Origin: Candidatus Nitrosopelagicus sp.
GTDB lineage: Archaea; Thermoproteota; Nitrososphaeria; Nitrososphaerales; Nitrosopumilaceae
Assembly: GCA_028343215.1 (NCBI GenBank)
Contig: JAOLYB010000007.1
Location: 1-48,442, forward strand
DNA length: 48,442 nucleotides
Reading direction: 5' to 3'
Shown here: positions 1 through 7,543 of the stretch, piece after piece
Layout of the letters: the number at the start of each line of letters is the position of its first letter
Numbering within the stretch: the stretch's first letter is position 1
The notes under the pieces: generated by a model
Seen by the model: the letters and a program-made list of their open reading frames with translations, nothing else
Databases searched by the model: none
What the model was told of the DNA's origin: nothing
Translations under genes and position numbers: made by a program

Positions 1-2
1 TC

Positions 3-974
3 GAGGTTTCAGAAATAGGATTTGGAGCATGGACCATTGCATTGAATTGGTGGGGGAAAGAAATTGACGAAGACGAAGCTAAAAGAATGTTAAAAAAAGC
101 ATACGATTGTGGGATAAATTTCTTTGAAACAGGTGACATGTATGGAAAAGGTAAAAGTGAACGATTGATTGGAGAAGCTTTCAAAGATATGAGAGATGAA
201 ATTATAATTTCAACTAAATATGGTTATGATTTTCAGCAAGTGAAACAAATTGGACATACTGAATTACCACAACAATTTGATGAAGAGTTTACACGTAAAG
301 CATTAAAGAATAGTTTGGATAGACTACAGACAGACTATGTCGATATGTATGGATTACATAATCCAAAGATGCACCACATTAAAGAAAATTCAATTTTCAA
401 TACATTAGATAATTTAATTGAAGAAGAAAAAATTAGAGCATACCAAATTGCGTTAGGGCCTGCAATAGGATGGACAGAAGAAGGATTAGAATCAATGAAA
501 AGAAAAAATGTAACTGCAGTTCAAACTGTTTTTAATATTTTAGAACAGACACCTGGAAATGAATTATTAAATTCAGGTATAGAAAATGATGTGGGGATTT
601 TAGTTAGAGTTCCAGATGCATCAGGAATTTTAACAGGTAAAGTAAACGCAGATACAAAAATTGACGAGAAAGATCATCGTTCAGTAAGAAAAGGTGAATG
701 GATCAAGGCTTCATTGAAAAAAGTTGAAGAATTAAAACCAATTGCAGATAGAAATGGATTAAGCATTAAAGAATTGTCTATTAAATTCATCTTATCAAAA
801 AAAGGAATTTCTTCAGTACTTCCAACAGTGATTAGTGAAGAAGAAATTCAAATATTTTCAGATATGTCAGATGGAAAATATCTAAGTGATTCAGATATGA
901 AAGAAATTGACCAACTGTATGCACAATGGTGGTCAAAAAATCCATACGAATTGAAAGCAACCCAGGTTGCATAG
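3..974 (+). CDS. Aldo/keto reductase, 5'-truncated by window edge
   Basis: NAD(P)H-dependent oxidoreductase of the aldo/keto reductase (AKR) superfamily; substrate unknown. The frame is open to the window edge, and the residues before the first possible internal start (EVSEIGFGAW) match the conserved beta-1 region of AKRs, so the true start lies outside the window. Visible family marks are the GINFFETGDMYGKGKSE segment, which holds the catalytic aspartate and tyrosine, and the LHNPK segment in place of the usual His-containing strand. The C-terminal part (LSIKFILSKKGISSVLPTV) matches the cofactor-binding end of the barrel. It appears to be a single gene followed by its own stop and a separate promoter for the next gene. 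Family assignment is firm; physiological role is open. Confidence 0.9.
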   Translation, partial: EVSEIGFGAWTIALNWWGKEIDEDEAKRMLKKAYDCGINFFETGDMYGKGKSERLIGEAFKDMRDEIIISTKYGYDFQQVKQIGHTELPQQFDEEFTRKALKNSLDRLQTDYVDMYGLHNPKMHHIKENSIFNTLDNLIEEEKIRAYQIALGPAIGWTEEGLESMKRKNVTAVQTVFNILEQTPGNELLNSGIENDVGILVRVPDASGILTGKVNADTKIDEKDHRSVRKGEWIKASLKKVEELKPIADRNGLSIKELSIKFILSKKGISSVLPTVISEEEIQIFSDMSDGKYLSDSDMKEIDQLYAQWWSKNPYELKATQVA

Positions 975-1007
975 TTTTAGATATTTCATGAATCAATTCT
1001 CATTAAG

Positions 1008-1017
1008 ATTTAATTGT
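1008..1017 (+). promoter_or_regulatory. TATA box of secreted repeat protein gene
   Basis: GATTTAATTG is centred about 26 bases before the ATG at 1039, the spacing expected for a leaderless archaeal transcript. An element ATGAATCAATTCTC lies just upstream (988-1001); a 13/14 match sits in the same place before the membrane protein gene at 18738. Confidence 0.5.
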
Positions 1018-1038
1018 AGATAATAGAACATTTCTATA

Positions 1039-3159
1039 ATGAGATCATATTCAGTTTTAGTTTTTTCATTATTATTAATTTCATCAGTTATTTTTGTATC
1101 TAATTTTGAGACTAGTTTTGCTGAGGAAATCATTGCTACCAGTACAGGTTTTGAAGATTCAACCATACTTGAATTAAAAAACAGCAGAGGAAATAATGCA
1201 GATATAGATACAGTAAGAATTTGGTTAAGTGGAGATAATGAATTCAAATCTTTCAAGACTGAAGAAGGATGGATGGGTAAAAATACACCACAAGGAGTAA
1301 TTGTCTTTACATCGCAAAATGAAATTAGTCCAGGAGAATCTGTAAAATTTGGAATTAAAACTATAGAAAATAACCCAGTGATAAATTGGAAAGCATTAGA
1401 TTTAAACGGAGAAATAATTAGTTCTGCAAGTACAACAATTACAAATTCTGCAACATCTCAAGATAAACCAGAATTAAATAAACCAAAAATTGTTACGATA
1501 AAAGAAAATTCAAACTTTAGATTCATTCCAGAGAGACCAGCTTCAAATTCTGATTTTAGAGTGGTAGGGGAAGAGTTTGTTCCAAATCAATTACTTGATT
1601 TCTATATTTCAGATAAATTACAAAAATCAATTAAAGTCGATGAAAATGGAAAAATATTATTCACATCTAAATTACCAGTTATTTCAAATGATGAAAGAAC
1701 CGAATTCATTTTACGAGATTCAGGTGGAAACGAAAAAAGTCTCAGTATCAGAATACCACAATTAGAGAATAGAGAAATTGCAGATGTCATAAAATTATCA
1801 CTAGGCAATACACCTCAAGAGGTCAAACGTGGAGATATAATTACACTTGAAGGAATGTCAACACCAAATACAACATTAACAATTACATCAAAAGATGTGA
1901 ATGGAAATATTCTTGCAATAGACACAATTCAAGTAAGATTTGATGGAAAATGGACTTATGATAATTTATTTGCTCCAGACTTAGATTTGGGGACAATCTC
2001 CATTGAAATTGATGACGGTAAAAGTAAGGCATTAAGAAATATCGATGTCATTAGTGCAAAATTAATCAACATACAAAGTACAGAGACAAATATTGAATCT
2101 GGAAATATAGTTGTGTTTGAAGGTACTGCAATTCCAAATCAAGAAATGTCCGTAATCATCGAGGATGCAATAGGTACAGAATTTTTCTCCAGAACAGTAT
2201 CAGTTGAAGAATCGGGTTTAGTTAATTTTAATGTGGAAATACCAAGAGGTTCAGTTGAAGGAACTTACATTTTATCTGCATTTCAAGGAAATGAATCAGG
2301 CATTACAATTTTCGGCGTTGGGCAAGAACCAGAACCAATTTTAATTGTAAGACCATTACAATTGAATTTCGCAGGAGGTGAAGAAATTAGTGTTGAGATT
2401 CAAGGTCCATCCAATGCCCAAGTTTCAATTATTTTGATTGATTCTGCAGATAGAGAAAAACTTTCAGATACATTGAATTTAGGACCTGATGGTAAAGAAT
2501 CTTACAAAATTAAATCGGGCGAATTACCTACAGGAGCTTATACCTTGAATGCGAAGAGAGGGGAGAGTTCAGGTTCTGGTGTATTTACAATAGGATTGAC
2601 TACAGGTTCTGGTGCAATTACAATTCAAACAACTAGAGATGATTATAAGCAAGGAGAACAAATTTTGATTTTAGGTAATACGGGTGCAATCAATGTACTA
2701 TTAGATATCACCATTAGTGATCCTAGTGAAAAAATCATTAAAAAAATTGAAACATTTTCAGACAGATTCGGATTATTCAAAGTAGATAATTTTAGAGTTC
2801 CATTAGACGGAGCATTAGGTGAATGGACTGTAAATGCAAAAAGTGGAGGAAATTTCAATGAAACTGAATTTTCAGTTTCTGGAGAAGATAAGGAATTAGT
2901 AATATTTACAGACAAAAATGAGTATAAAACAAATGAATTAATGAGTATATCAGGTTCCGGTGCAAGACAATCAGCAACAGTTACAATCAAGATGTTTGAT
3001 TCAGATGAAATTAAAATTAGTGAACTAAATATTACTGCAAAAAATAATGGAGAATTTTCAACAATATGGCAAATTCCACCAAGTTTAGAAAATGGAGAAT
3101 ATAATATGACTGTAGATGATGGAGCATCTAATACATCTACAAAATTCATCATTAATTGA
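1039..3159 (+). CDS. Secreted multi-domain Ig/macroglobulin-like repeat protein
   Basis: Large exported protein of 706 residues. The N-terminus is a clear signal peptide: a basic MRSYS start, a hydrophobic stretch to about residue 22, and a likely cleavage after ETSFA. After a first domain (about 30-140) the chain falls into roughly five beta-rich modules of 85-95 residues (about 250-340, 345-430, 433-520, 525-615, 620-706). Each begins like 'D..Y..Ge.i.i.G' and ends in a strand before an acidic or glycine-rich turn, as in MG2/Ig-like adhesion domains. There is no C-terminal membrane helix or obvious sorting signal, so it is either released or held by the S-layer. Role in adhesion or cell envelope is inference; I cannot name a specific family. 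Confidence 0.75.
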   Translation: MRSYSVLVFSLLLISSVIFVSNFETSFAEEIIATSTGFEDSTILELKNSRGNNADIDTVRIWLSGDNEFKSFKTEEGWMGKNTPQGVIVFTSQNEISPGESVKFGIKTIENNPVINWKALDLNGEIISSASTTITNSATSQDKPELNKPKIVTIKENSNFRFIPERPASNSDFRVVGEEFVPNQLLDFYISDKLQKSIKVDENGKILFTSKLPVISNDERTEFILRDSGGNEKSLSIRIPQLENREIADVIKLSLGNTPQEVKRGDIITLEGMSTPNTTLTITSKDVNGNILAIDTIQVRFDGKWTYDNLFAPDLDLGTISIEIDDGKSKALRNIDVISAKLINIQSTETNIESGNIVVFEGTAIPNQEMSVIIEDAIGTEFFSRTVSVEESGLVNFNVEIPRGSVEGTYILSAFQGNESGITIFGVGQEPEPILIVRPLQLNFAGGEEISVEIQGPSNAQVSIILIDSADREKLSDTLNLGPDGKESYKIKSGELPTGAYTLNAKRGESSGSGVFTIGLTTGSGAITIQTTRDDYKQGEQILILGNTGAINVLLDITISDPSEKIIKKIETFSDRFGLFKVDNFRVPLDGALGEWTVNAKSGGNFNETEFSVSGEDKELVIFTDKNEYKTNELMSISGSGARQSATVTIKMFDSDEIKISELNITAKNNGEFSTIWQIPPSLENGEYNMTVDDGASNTSTKFIIN

Positions 3160-3170
3160 TCAACTAACGG

Positions 3171-3180
3171 TTTTTATTTC
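3171..3180 (+). promoter_or_regulatory. TATA box of apt-mtnP
   Basis: TTTTTATTTC is centred about 25 bases before the apt ATG at 3201, consistent with a leaderless two-gene purine salvage transcript. Confidence 0.5.
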
Positions 3181-3200
3181 TCAATTTTTCGTCTAAAGTT

Positions 3201-3713
3201 ATGAATCTAAAAGATAAGATTGCGGATTATCCAAATTTTCCTAAAAAAGGAATTTTGTTTAGAGATTTTTCACCAATCTTAGGCGATCCATCAGCACTAT
3301 CATTTATGGTAGAGGAATTTTCAAAGAAATTTCATCCCAACGATGTAGATGTTTTTGCAGGAATTGAATCTAGAGGATTCATTATAGCATGTGCACTGGC
3401 ACTAAAATATAACAAAGGAATGATTCTTGTGCGAAAGGCAGGAAAATTACCTGGAAAAATTGTTAAGACATCATATACACTAGAATATGGTAAGGCAACA
3501 TTGGAAATTCAAAAAGATGTTATTCAAGAAGGGCAACGAGTTTTAATTTGTGATGATTTACTTGCAACTGGTGGAACTGCCAAAGCAGCAGCAAAATTAA
3601 TTGAGAAGATTGAAGGTACCGTGGTAGGATTTGCATTTATTATAGAATTACTTGATCTTAATGGACGAGAAAAGATTAAAGAATATAGATCAGAATCATT
3701 GGTTGAATACTAA
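3201..3713 (+). CDS. apt: Adenine phosphoribosyltransferase
   Basis: Converts adenine and PRPP to AMP in purine salvage, in the cytoplasm. The 170-residue length is normal for APRT. Key marks are the FAGIESRGF segment (about 52-60), VRKAGKLPG (77-85, the flexible active-site loop), and the PRPP-binding motif [13 protein letters not shown] (114-126). The stop codon shares one base with the ATG of the downstream methylthioadenosine phosphorylase gene (TAATG), so the two are almost certainly cotranscribed. The pairing makes sense: the phosphorylase releases adenine, which this enzyme recycles. An AT-rich TATA-like box sits about 25 bases before the ATG. Confidence 0.95.
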   Translation: MNLKDKIADYPNFPKKGILFRDFSPILGDPSALSFMVEEFSKKFHPNDVDVFAGIESRGFIIACALALKYNKGMILVRKAGKLPGKIVKTSYTLEYGKATLEIQKDVIQEGQRVLICDDLLATGGTAKAAAKLIEKIEGTVVGFAFIIELLDLNGREKIKEYRSESLVEY

Positions 3714-4504
3714 TGGAAGAGTCTGCAGAGATAGGGATTTTTGGCGGTACAGGAATTTATGATTCAGGATTATTAAAAGAACCAAAAGAAATTTCAATAG
3801 ATACACCATATGGAAAACCTTCAGATTCAATAACAATTGGTGAGTTCAACGGAAGAAAAATTGCATTTTTACCAAGACATGGAAAAAAACATACAATTCC
3901 ACCACATATGATAAACTATAGAGCAAATATTTGGGCATTCAAAGAATTAGGAGTAAAAAGAATCATAGCTCCATCAGCAGTGGGAAGTTTAAAAGAAGAG
4001 TTCGCTCCACGAGATTTTGCATTACCAACACAATTTTTAGATTTCACAAAATCAAGAAAGGGTTCATTTTCAGAAGATGGAAGAGTTATACATATTTCGG
4101 TTGCGGATCCATTCTGTCCAGAATTACAAAATGCAATTTTGGATGTAGCAAGTGAACAAGAATTAAAAATTCACAAAGAAGCAACCTATGTCTGTATTGA
4201 AGGACCAAGATTTTCAACCAAAGCAGAATCAAAATTTTATAAAAGTACAGGTGCAGAAATTATTGGCATGACACTCGTTCCTGAATGTCAATTAGCAAGA
4301 GAAGCGCAGATTTGCTATGCATCAATTTCAACAGTAACCGATTACGATGTATGGGCAGAAAAACCAGTTACCGCAAAAGAAGTTATTGAAACACTATCAA
4401 AAAATGTTGAATTGACAAAAAAACTTCTCACGGTATTAATTGATAAGATTCCAGTTTCAAAATCATGTTCGTGTGAAAAGGCTTTAGAAGAAGCAGAATT
4501 TTAA
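3713..4504 (+). CDS. mtnP: S-methyl-5'-thioadenosine phosphorylase
   Basis: Phosphorolysis of 5'-methylthioadenosine to adenine plus methylthioribose-1-phosphate; the adenine then feeds the preceding apt gene, whose stop codon it overlaps by one base. Family marks: [11 protein letters not shown] phosphate-binding start (about residues 11-21), [23 protein letters not shown], and the [11 protein letters not shown] active-site region. The chain ends with a Cys-Ser-Cys motif at residues 252 and 254, which matches the CxC disulfide known from hyperthermophilic archaeal MTA phosphorylase II enzymes. It could have broader purine nucleoside specificity, as some archaeal members do. The convergent neighbour overlaps the stop by four bases. 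Confidence 0.93.
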   Translation: MEESAEIGIFGGTGIYDSGLLKEPKEISIDTPYGKPSDSITIGEFNGRKIAFLPRHGKKHTIPPHMINYRANIWAFKELGVKRIIAPSAVGSLKEEFAPRDFALPTQFLDFTKSRKGSFSEDGRVIHISVADPFCPELQNAILDVASEQELKIHKEATYVCIEGPRFSTKAESKFYKSTGAEIIGMTLVPECQLAREAQICYASISTVTDYDVWAEKPVTAKEVIETLSKNVELTKKLLTVLIDKIPVSKSCSCEKALEEAEF

Positions 4505-4791
4505 TCGTCAGCGAAAGATTCTCTTTTTAATCCTTCAGGAAGAGTGAGATCACCTTGAATTAAATTTTTTTGTAGAGTATCAATTACAACATCAAGATCA
4601 TAACCCAAGTCTTTGATGTTTTTTTCAACATCTTCAGAAAGTTTTACGCCTATATTTTGACCTCCAATTCTTCCAAATGCAATTCCAGTGAAAGGGAATG
4701 AATTTGTATCTACAATAAAATTACCAACAATTTTTGCAGCCATTTGAGTACCAGTAATTTCTTGAACGTTGACAGTAATTTTCAAGATCAA
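4501..4791 (-). CDS. Conserved hypothetical small protein (96 aa)
   Basis: I do not recognise the family. The protein is a compact alpha/beta chain starting [13 protein letters not shown], with a glycine-rich centre ([13 protein letters not shown]) and a helical, Lys/Asp-rich C-terminal half. It has no cysteine, signal peptide or membrane segment. The TTG start at 4791 overlaps the stop of the upstream gene by four bases (TTGA), indicating translational coupling; a second TTG two codons later is an equally possible start. It is the last gene of a minus-strand run of small proteins reading from about 5.64 kb, and its end overlaps mtnP convergently. Confidence 0.65.
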   Translation of the reverse strand: MILKITVNVQEITGTQMAAKIVGNFIVDTNSFPFTGIAFGRIGGQNIGVKLSEDVEKNIKDLGYDLDVVIDTLQKNLIQGDLTLPEGLKRESFADD

Positions 4792-5270
4792 ATTTCAACT
4801 GCAGTATGTATATGATCTAATACAAGAAAACTTGAATGAAAATCATCCACAATTTTAAAATCTTGAATTTTTAGGTCAATGAGTTTTTCATCAGATGTTT
4901 CAAATTTTATCATTCCAGTTTCTTTTAATTTAACTAATTTCCATTTGTCTTTTCCTTTCTGTAATTTACTTACAACAACAGCCCATTTTTCATTATCTTC
5001 AATTCGCGGCATTCCAACAATATCCGAAATAGAATCAATTCCTAATGTTTTTTCTTCACAAAATGCTTTCATACATGCAGCACATCTCCAAACATCAACG
5101 GAACCAATTGTTCTTTCATCAATGTTGATGTTAACGGGAGCAAGATAAGTTATCTGAGGATTATTACAACATTTGTAAATTTCAGGAGCTTTTGGTTTGT
5201 CTTCAGAGTCACCTAGAGTTTTTCTAGTATAACTTTGAGGTTTTCCAGAAGGAGCATCAGATTCACTCAT
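4788..5270 (-). CDS. Hypothetical zinc-binding protein (160 aa)
   Basis: Family not recognised. The N-terminal 30 residues are polar and probably disordered. A CC at about residues 34-35 and a CAAC motif at about 59-62 with a further Cys shortly after (AFCEEK) look like a split zinc-binding site inside a short beta-rich domain. The rest is a beta-strand-rich chain (WAVVVSKLQKGKDKWKLVKL) ending with HIHTAVEI. It is translationally coupled to the downstream 96-residue gene by a four-base overlap and preceded by a small HTH-type gene at 11 bases. This suggests a three-gene unit of unknown purpose. Confidence 0.65.
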   Translation of the reverse strand: MSESDAPSGKPQSYTRKTLGDSEDKPKAPEIYKCCNNPQITYLAPVNINIDERTIGSVDVWRCAACMKAFCEEKTLGIDSISDIVGMPRIEDNEKWAVVVSKLQKGKDKWKLVKLKETGMIKFETSDEKLIDLKIQDFKIVDDFHSSFLVLDHIHTAVEI

Positions 5271-5281
5271 ATTTTTTCATT

Positions 5282-5644
5282 TTATTTGTTATATTTAGTC
5301 CTTGCATCATCATAAGATACTTCCAATGCAACACCAATGTTATCGATGTTCAAATTTTTCTTAAATTCTTTTTGTTCTCGTTCACACATTTTTCTATACA
5401 TATTAACTGCAGTAAATCTAGGATGCATTGCCTCAAACTCATCATTAGGCATATCAATGAATCCTCCTAACTCTACTAGTTTTTTTGAGTTTTGAGTTGC
5501 ATCATCGAGAGAAATATTCAGATCACTTGAAAGTTTAGATGTATTCATTTTGCCATGAATTACAATATGTAAGAAAATTTTTGCTTGAATTTCTGTTAAT
5601 TTTATTTCAGATACTAGAGTTTTAATTATTTGTGAGAGATTCAT
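5282..5644 (-). CDS. TrmB/MarR-like winged-helix protein (120 aa)
   Basis: Probable DNA-binding regulator. Residues about 12-65 read as a winged-helix domain: KLTEIQAKIFLHIVIHGKMNTSKLSSDLNISLDDATQNSKKLVELGGFI, with the recognition helix at SLDDATQNSKKLVELG, as in the TrmB family. The remaining C-terminal segment is helical and charged, with no sugar-binding domain, so it is much shorter than full TrmB proteins. It heads a compact minus-strand run with the zinc-binding protein 11 bases downstream, which it might regulate. An alternative reading is a structural wHTH with no DNA target. Confidence 0.6.
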   Translation of the reverse strand: MNLSQIIKTLVSEIKLTEIQAKIFLHIVIHGKMNTSKLSSDLNISLDDATQNSKKLVELGGFIDMPNDEFEAMHPRFTAVNMYRKMCEREQKEFKKNLNIDNIGVALEVSYDDARTKYNK

Positions 5645-5652
5645 TTTATTGA

Positions 5653-5892
5653 TTATAATTCAAAATCATCTTTTGGTTTTTTAACAAATTTCTTAGTTAC
5701 AATTTTAAATGAAATACCCAATGTGATGAAATTAGTAATTAATCCAGCAACACCACCAAAAATTAGATCATTCGTTACGGTCCATATAACAAAAAATACA
5801 ATTAATGTAGGAACAGCGATAATTATTGCGACTAAGGAACCTTTAGTGATTAGATCCTTTGATGTTACTTTTTTTGCAGGGCTATCAGTCAA
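5653..5892 (-). CDS. Small two-helix membrane protein (about 79 aa)
   Basis: Family not recognised. Two hydrophobic helices (about GSLVAIIIAVPTLIVFFVIW and GGVAGLITNFITLGISF) are joined by a short loop, with a basic C-terminus ending KKPKDDFEL; the topology is probably both ends on the cytoplasmic side. I chose the TTG at 5892 (protein begins TDSPAKK after the start) because TTTTTATAGG, centred near 5917 on the minus strand, lies 25 bases before it. A TTG at 5901 would add three residues. It diverges from the Hsp20-like membrane protein gene at 5963. Confidence 0.6.
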   Translation of the reverse strand: MTDSPAKKVTSKDLITKGSLVAIIIAVPTLIVFFVIWTVTNDLIFGGVAGLITNFITLGISFKIVTKKFVKKPKDDFEL

Positions 5893-5930
5893 CAGTTTCA
5901 AATGGGATTCTGCCTATAAAAATCAAAGAT

Positions 5931-5940
5931 GCTTTATATT
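5931..5940 (+). promoter_or_regulatory. TATA box of Hsp20-like membrane protein gene
   Basis: GCTTTATATT is centred about 26 bases before the TTG at 5963. This spacing is the main reason for choosing that start over the longer open frame running upstream through the divergent gene. Confidence 0.5.
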
Positions 5941-5962
5941 TGGTAAAACTAGTTTTTGTGTA

Positions 5963-6436
5963 TTGAGTAAATATGCGAATGCTACACAACCAACTGAAAA
6001 ATCGCTAAATTATGTAATACCTATAATTTTACTAGTTTTTTTTGGATTAGTGTATGCAATGTCATTACGAGCAGATAACGGATTTGTTAGTTTCATATTA
6101 ATCGGAATCGCTCTAGTGACAATAGTTTACTGGACTAAAGTAATTAAAAAAATGGTTATTACTCAGAAACCAAAATTTACTGCGAGAGAACAAGAAACCA
6201 AAAATTGGGTATATGATTTAATCAAAGGCGATAATGAAACAGTTTTTGTTGCAGAAGTTCCAGGACCGGAAGACAAAATTGCCGTCAGATTAATTGATGG
6301 TATCTTATACATCAGAGGATCTCAAGGATTTTCAAAAGAAGTTCAGATTGAAGGGCCAAAAGAAATGGAGATTGGTGATTTCAAATATAGAAATGGTGTA
6401 TTAACATTAAGAATTAAAACATCAGAAGCTCTTTGA
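5963..6436 (+). CDS. Membrane-anchored protein with Hsp20/alpha-crystallin-like domain
   Basis: The protein of 157 residues has two hydrophobic helices near the N-terminus (NYVIPIILLVFFGLVYAM and FVSFILIGIALVTIVYW), a basic linker, then a soluble beta-sandwich. Its last 70 residues (VFVAEVPGPEDKIAVRLIDG through KYRNGVLTLRIKTSEAL) have the layout of the small heat-shock domain, including a close match to its final NGVLT.(R/V)I strand. The frame is open much further upstream, but that part is antisense to the divergent gene. A TATA box centred at 5937 points to the TTG at 5963. Small heat-shock proteins are normally soluble, so a membrane anchor is unusual. The domain call is by eye and moderately sure. 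The 3' end overlaps top6A by 15 bases. Confidence 0.65.
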   Translation: MSKYANATQPTEKSLNYVIPIILLVFFGLVYAMSLRADNGFVSFILIGIALVTIVYWTKVIKKMVITQKPKFTAREQETKNWVYDLIKGDNETVFVAEVPGPEDKIAVRLIDGILYIRGSQGFSKEVQIEGPKEMEIGDFKYRNGVLTLRIKTSEAL

Positions 6437-7543
6437 TTCTTCTAACTTTTTTGGCAGATACTTCTCAGTGATATTATTAAGACCATATTTAGAAAATGCC
6501 TCCAGTTCTGCTTTTCTCTTAATCTTTATGAACACTTCAAGTTCTCTTTTCCATAATCCTTCTTGATATCTAGGATCTTTCAATAGATCATAGCAACGTT
6601 TGATGTCAGATTCTGTCATAGGTATTGTAGGAAGTTTAAATTTATCAATATCTGTAGCCCATACGCCCATCCATTTTGCATCCGGTACAGTTAATCCTTT
6701 TAGATGAGCTGCGTTTGCCGAACCAGATTTTATAACCATCGCAATGTGTTCTCCATATACATCACCGTCAGTTAAAATTACAACAGGCAAACCCATTTCA
6801 TCATGCAATCGTTTTAACAAAGTACGAGTTGAACGAGGAGCTTGACCTCCAGTATTGATAATTATTGATTTGAATTTTTTATCAACTTGTTCTTCCACAA
6901 ATCTAGTGAACAGACCACCTTTTTCTATAGCAATTACAAGTTCAGCACTAGTATCGACTAATTCTGCAGAAGTCATACTTGGACCAATTGCATATCCGTC
7001 AGGATGGCTAGAAAGATTTTGCGTCTTTCCTTCATATCCGGGAATTGTATATTCTATTGTCAAATCACCAAAAATACTACTTCTCTCTTCAGGAAATACA
7101 TAGAAGTCTTCTCTAGGTTGAGATAAAACAGCTTCCAGATCAACTATGATGTTATCAGATTCACCTTGGTCTTCAAAATCTACAGCAAATGCTTGTGATG
7201 AATAGTAAACATCTCGAAGAGTGGAGGATTTTTTTTCATGTGTTAATTTGTTAGCAAAAAATGCAAGCCACAGTAATTGAGTAAATGAACGTAATTGTGA
7301 ACTATTTCTTGAACTTCTTAGAGAAGTGTTAGTTCCCAGTACATACTGTCTTAATTTCTTATCATAAATTATATTGCTAATGGAACGATTTGGGATTGAA
7401 AATTTTGGAAATTCTCCATTTTCAAGATCCTCATACACTTGAGCACCATGTTTTTTGAGAAGACTGATCAAATTCTTTGATTTATCTATTTTCTCTTTTT
7501 TAGTCTGTTTTTTGGTTTCTTTTTTAGTCTGTTTTTTAGCCAT
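6422..7543 (-). CDS. top6A: DNA topoisomerase VI subunit A
   Basis: Catalytic subunit of the type IIB topoisomerase, which makes the transient double-strand break. At 373 residues it has the normal length. The 5Y-CAP domain holds RDVYYSSQAF with the candidate catalytic tyrosine at 113 or 114. The Toprim domain shows IAIEKGGLF (acidic metal ligand) and LTDGDVYGEHI (DxD). The N-terminus is an unusually Lys/Thr/Gln-rich tail made of a near-repeat of KKQTKKE. The start overlaps the end of top6B by eight bases, so the subunits are cotranslated from one message. The 3' end overlaps the convergent Hsp20-like gene. Confidence 0.95.
   Translation of the reverse strand: MAKKQTKKETKKQTKKEKIDKSKNLISLLKKHGAQVYEDLENGEFPKFSIPNRSISNIIYDKKLRQYVLGTNTSLRSSRNSSQLRSFTQLLWLAFFANKLTHEKKSSTLRDVYYSSQAFAVDFEDQGESDNIIVDLEAVLSQPREDFYVFPEERSSIFGDLTIEYTIPGYEGKTQNLSSHPDGYAIGPSMTSAELVDTSAELVIAIEKGGLFTRFVEEQVDKKFKSIIINTGGQAPRSTRTLLKRLHDEMGLPVVILTDGDVYGEHIAMVIKSGSANAAHLKGLTVPDAKWMGVWATDIDKFKLPTIPMTESDIKRCYDLLKDPRYQEGLWKRELEVFIKIKRKAELEAFSKYGLNNITEKYLPKKLEESKSF

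Noticed and set aside
993-1256. Minus-strand open frame opposite the start of the secreted repeat protein
   Set aside because: It is antisense to a gene with a clear signal peptide and promoter, and its composition is that of a reverse-frame shadow.
2643-3152. Long minus-strand frame (169 codons) inside the repeat protein gene
   Set aside because: AT-rich beta-repeat coding sequence leaves an open antisense frame; no promoter, no recognisable domain.
5723-5962. Upstream extension of the Hsp20-like membrane protein
   Set aside because: It is antisense to the two-helix membrane gene, and a TATA box places the start at 5963.
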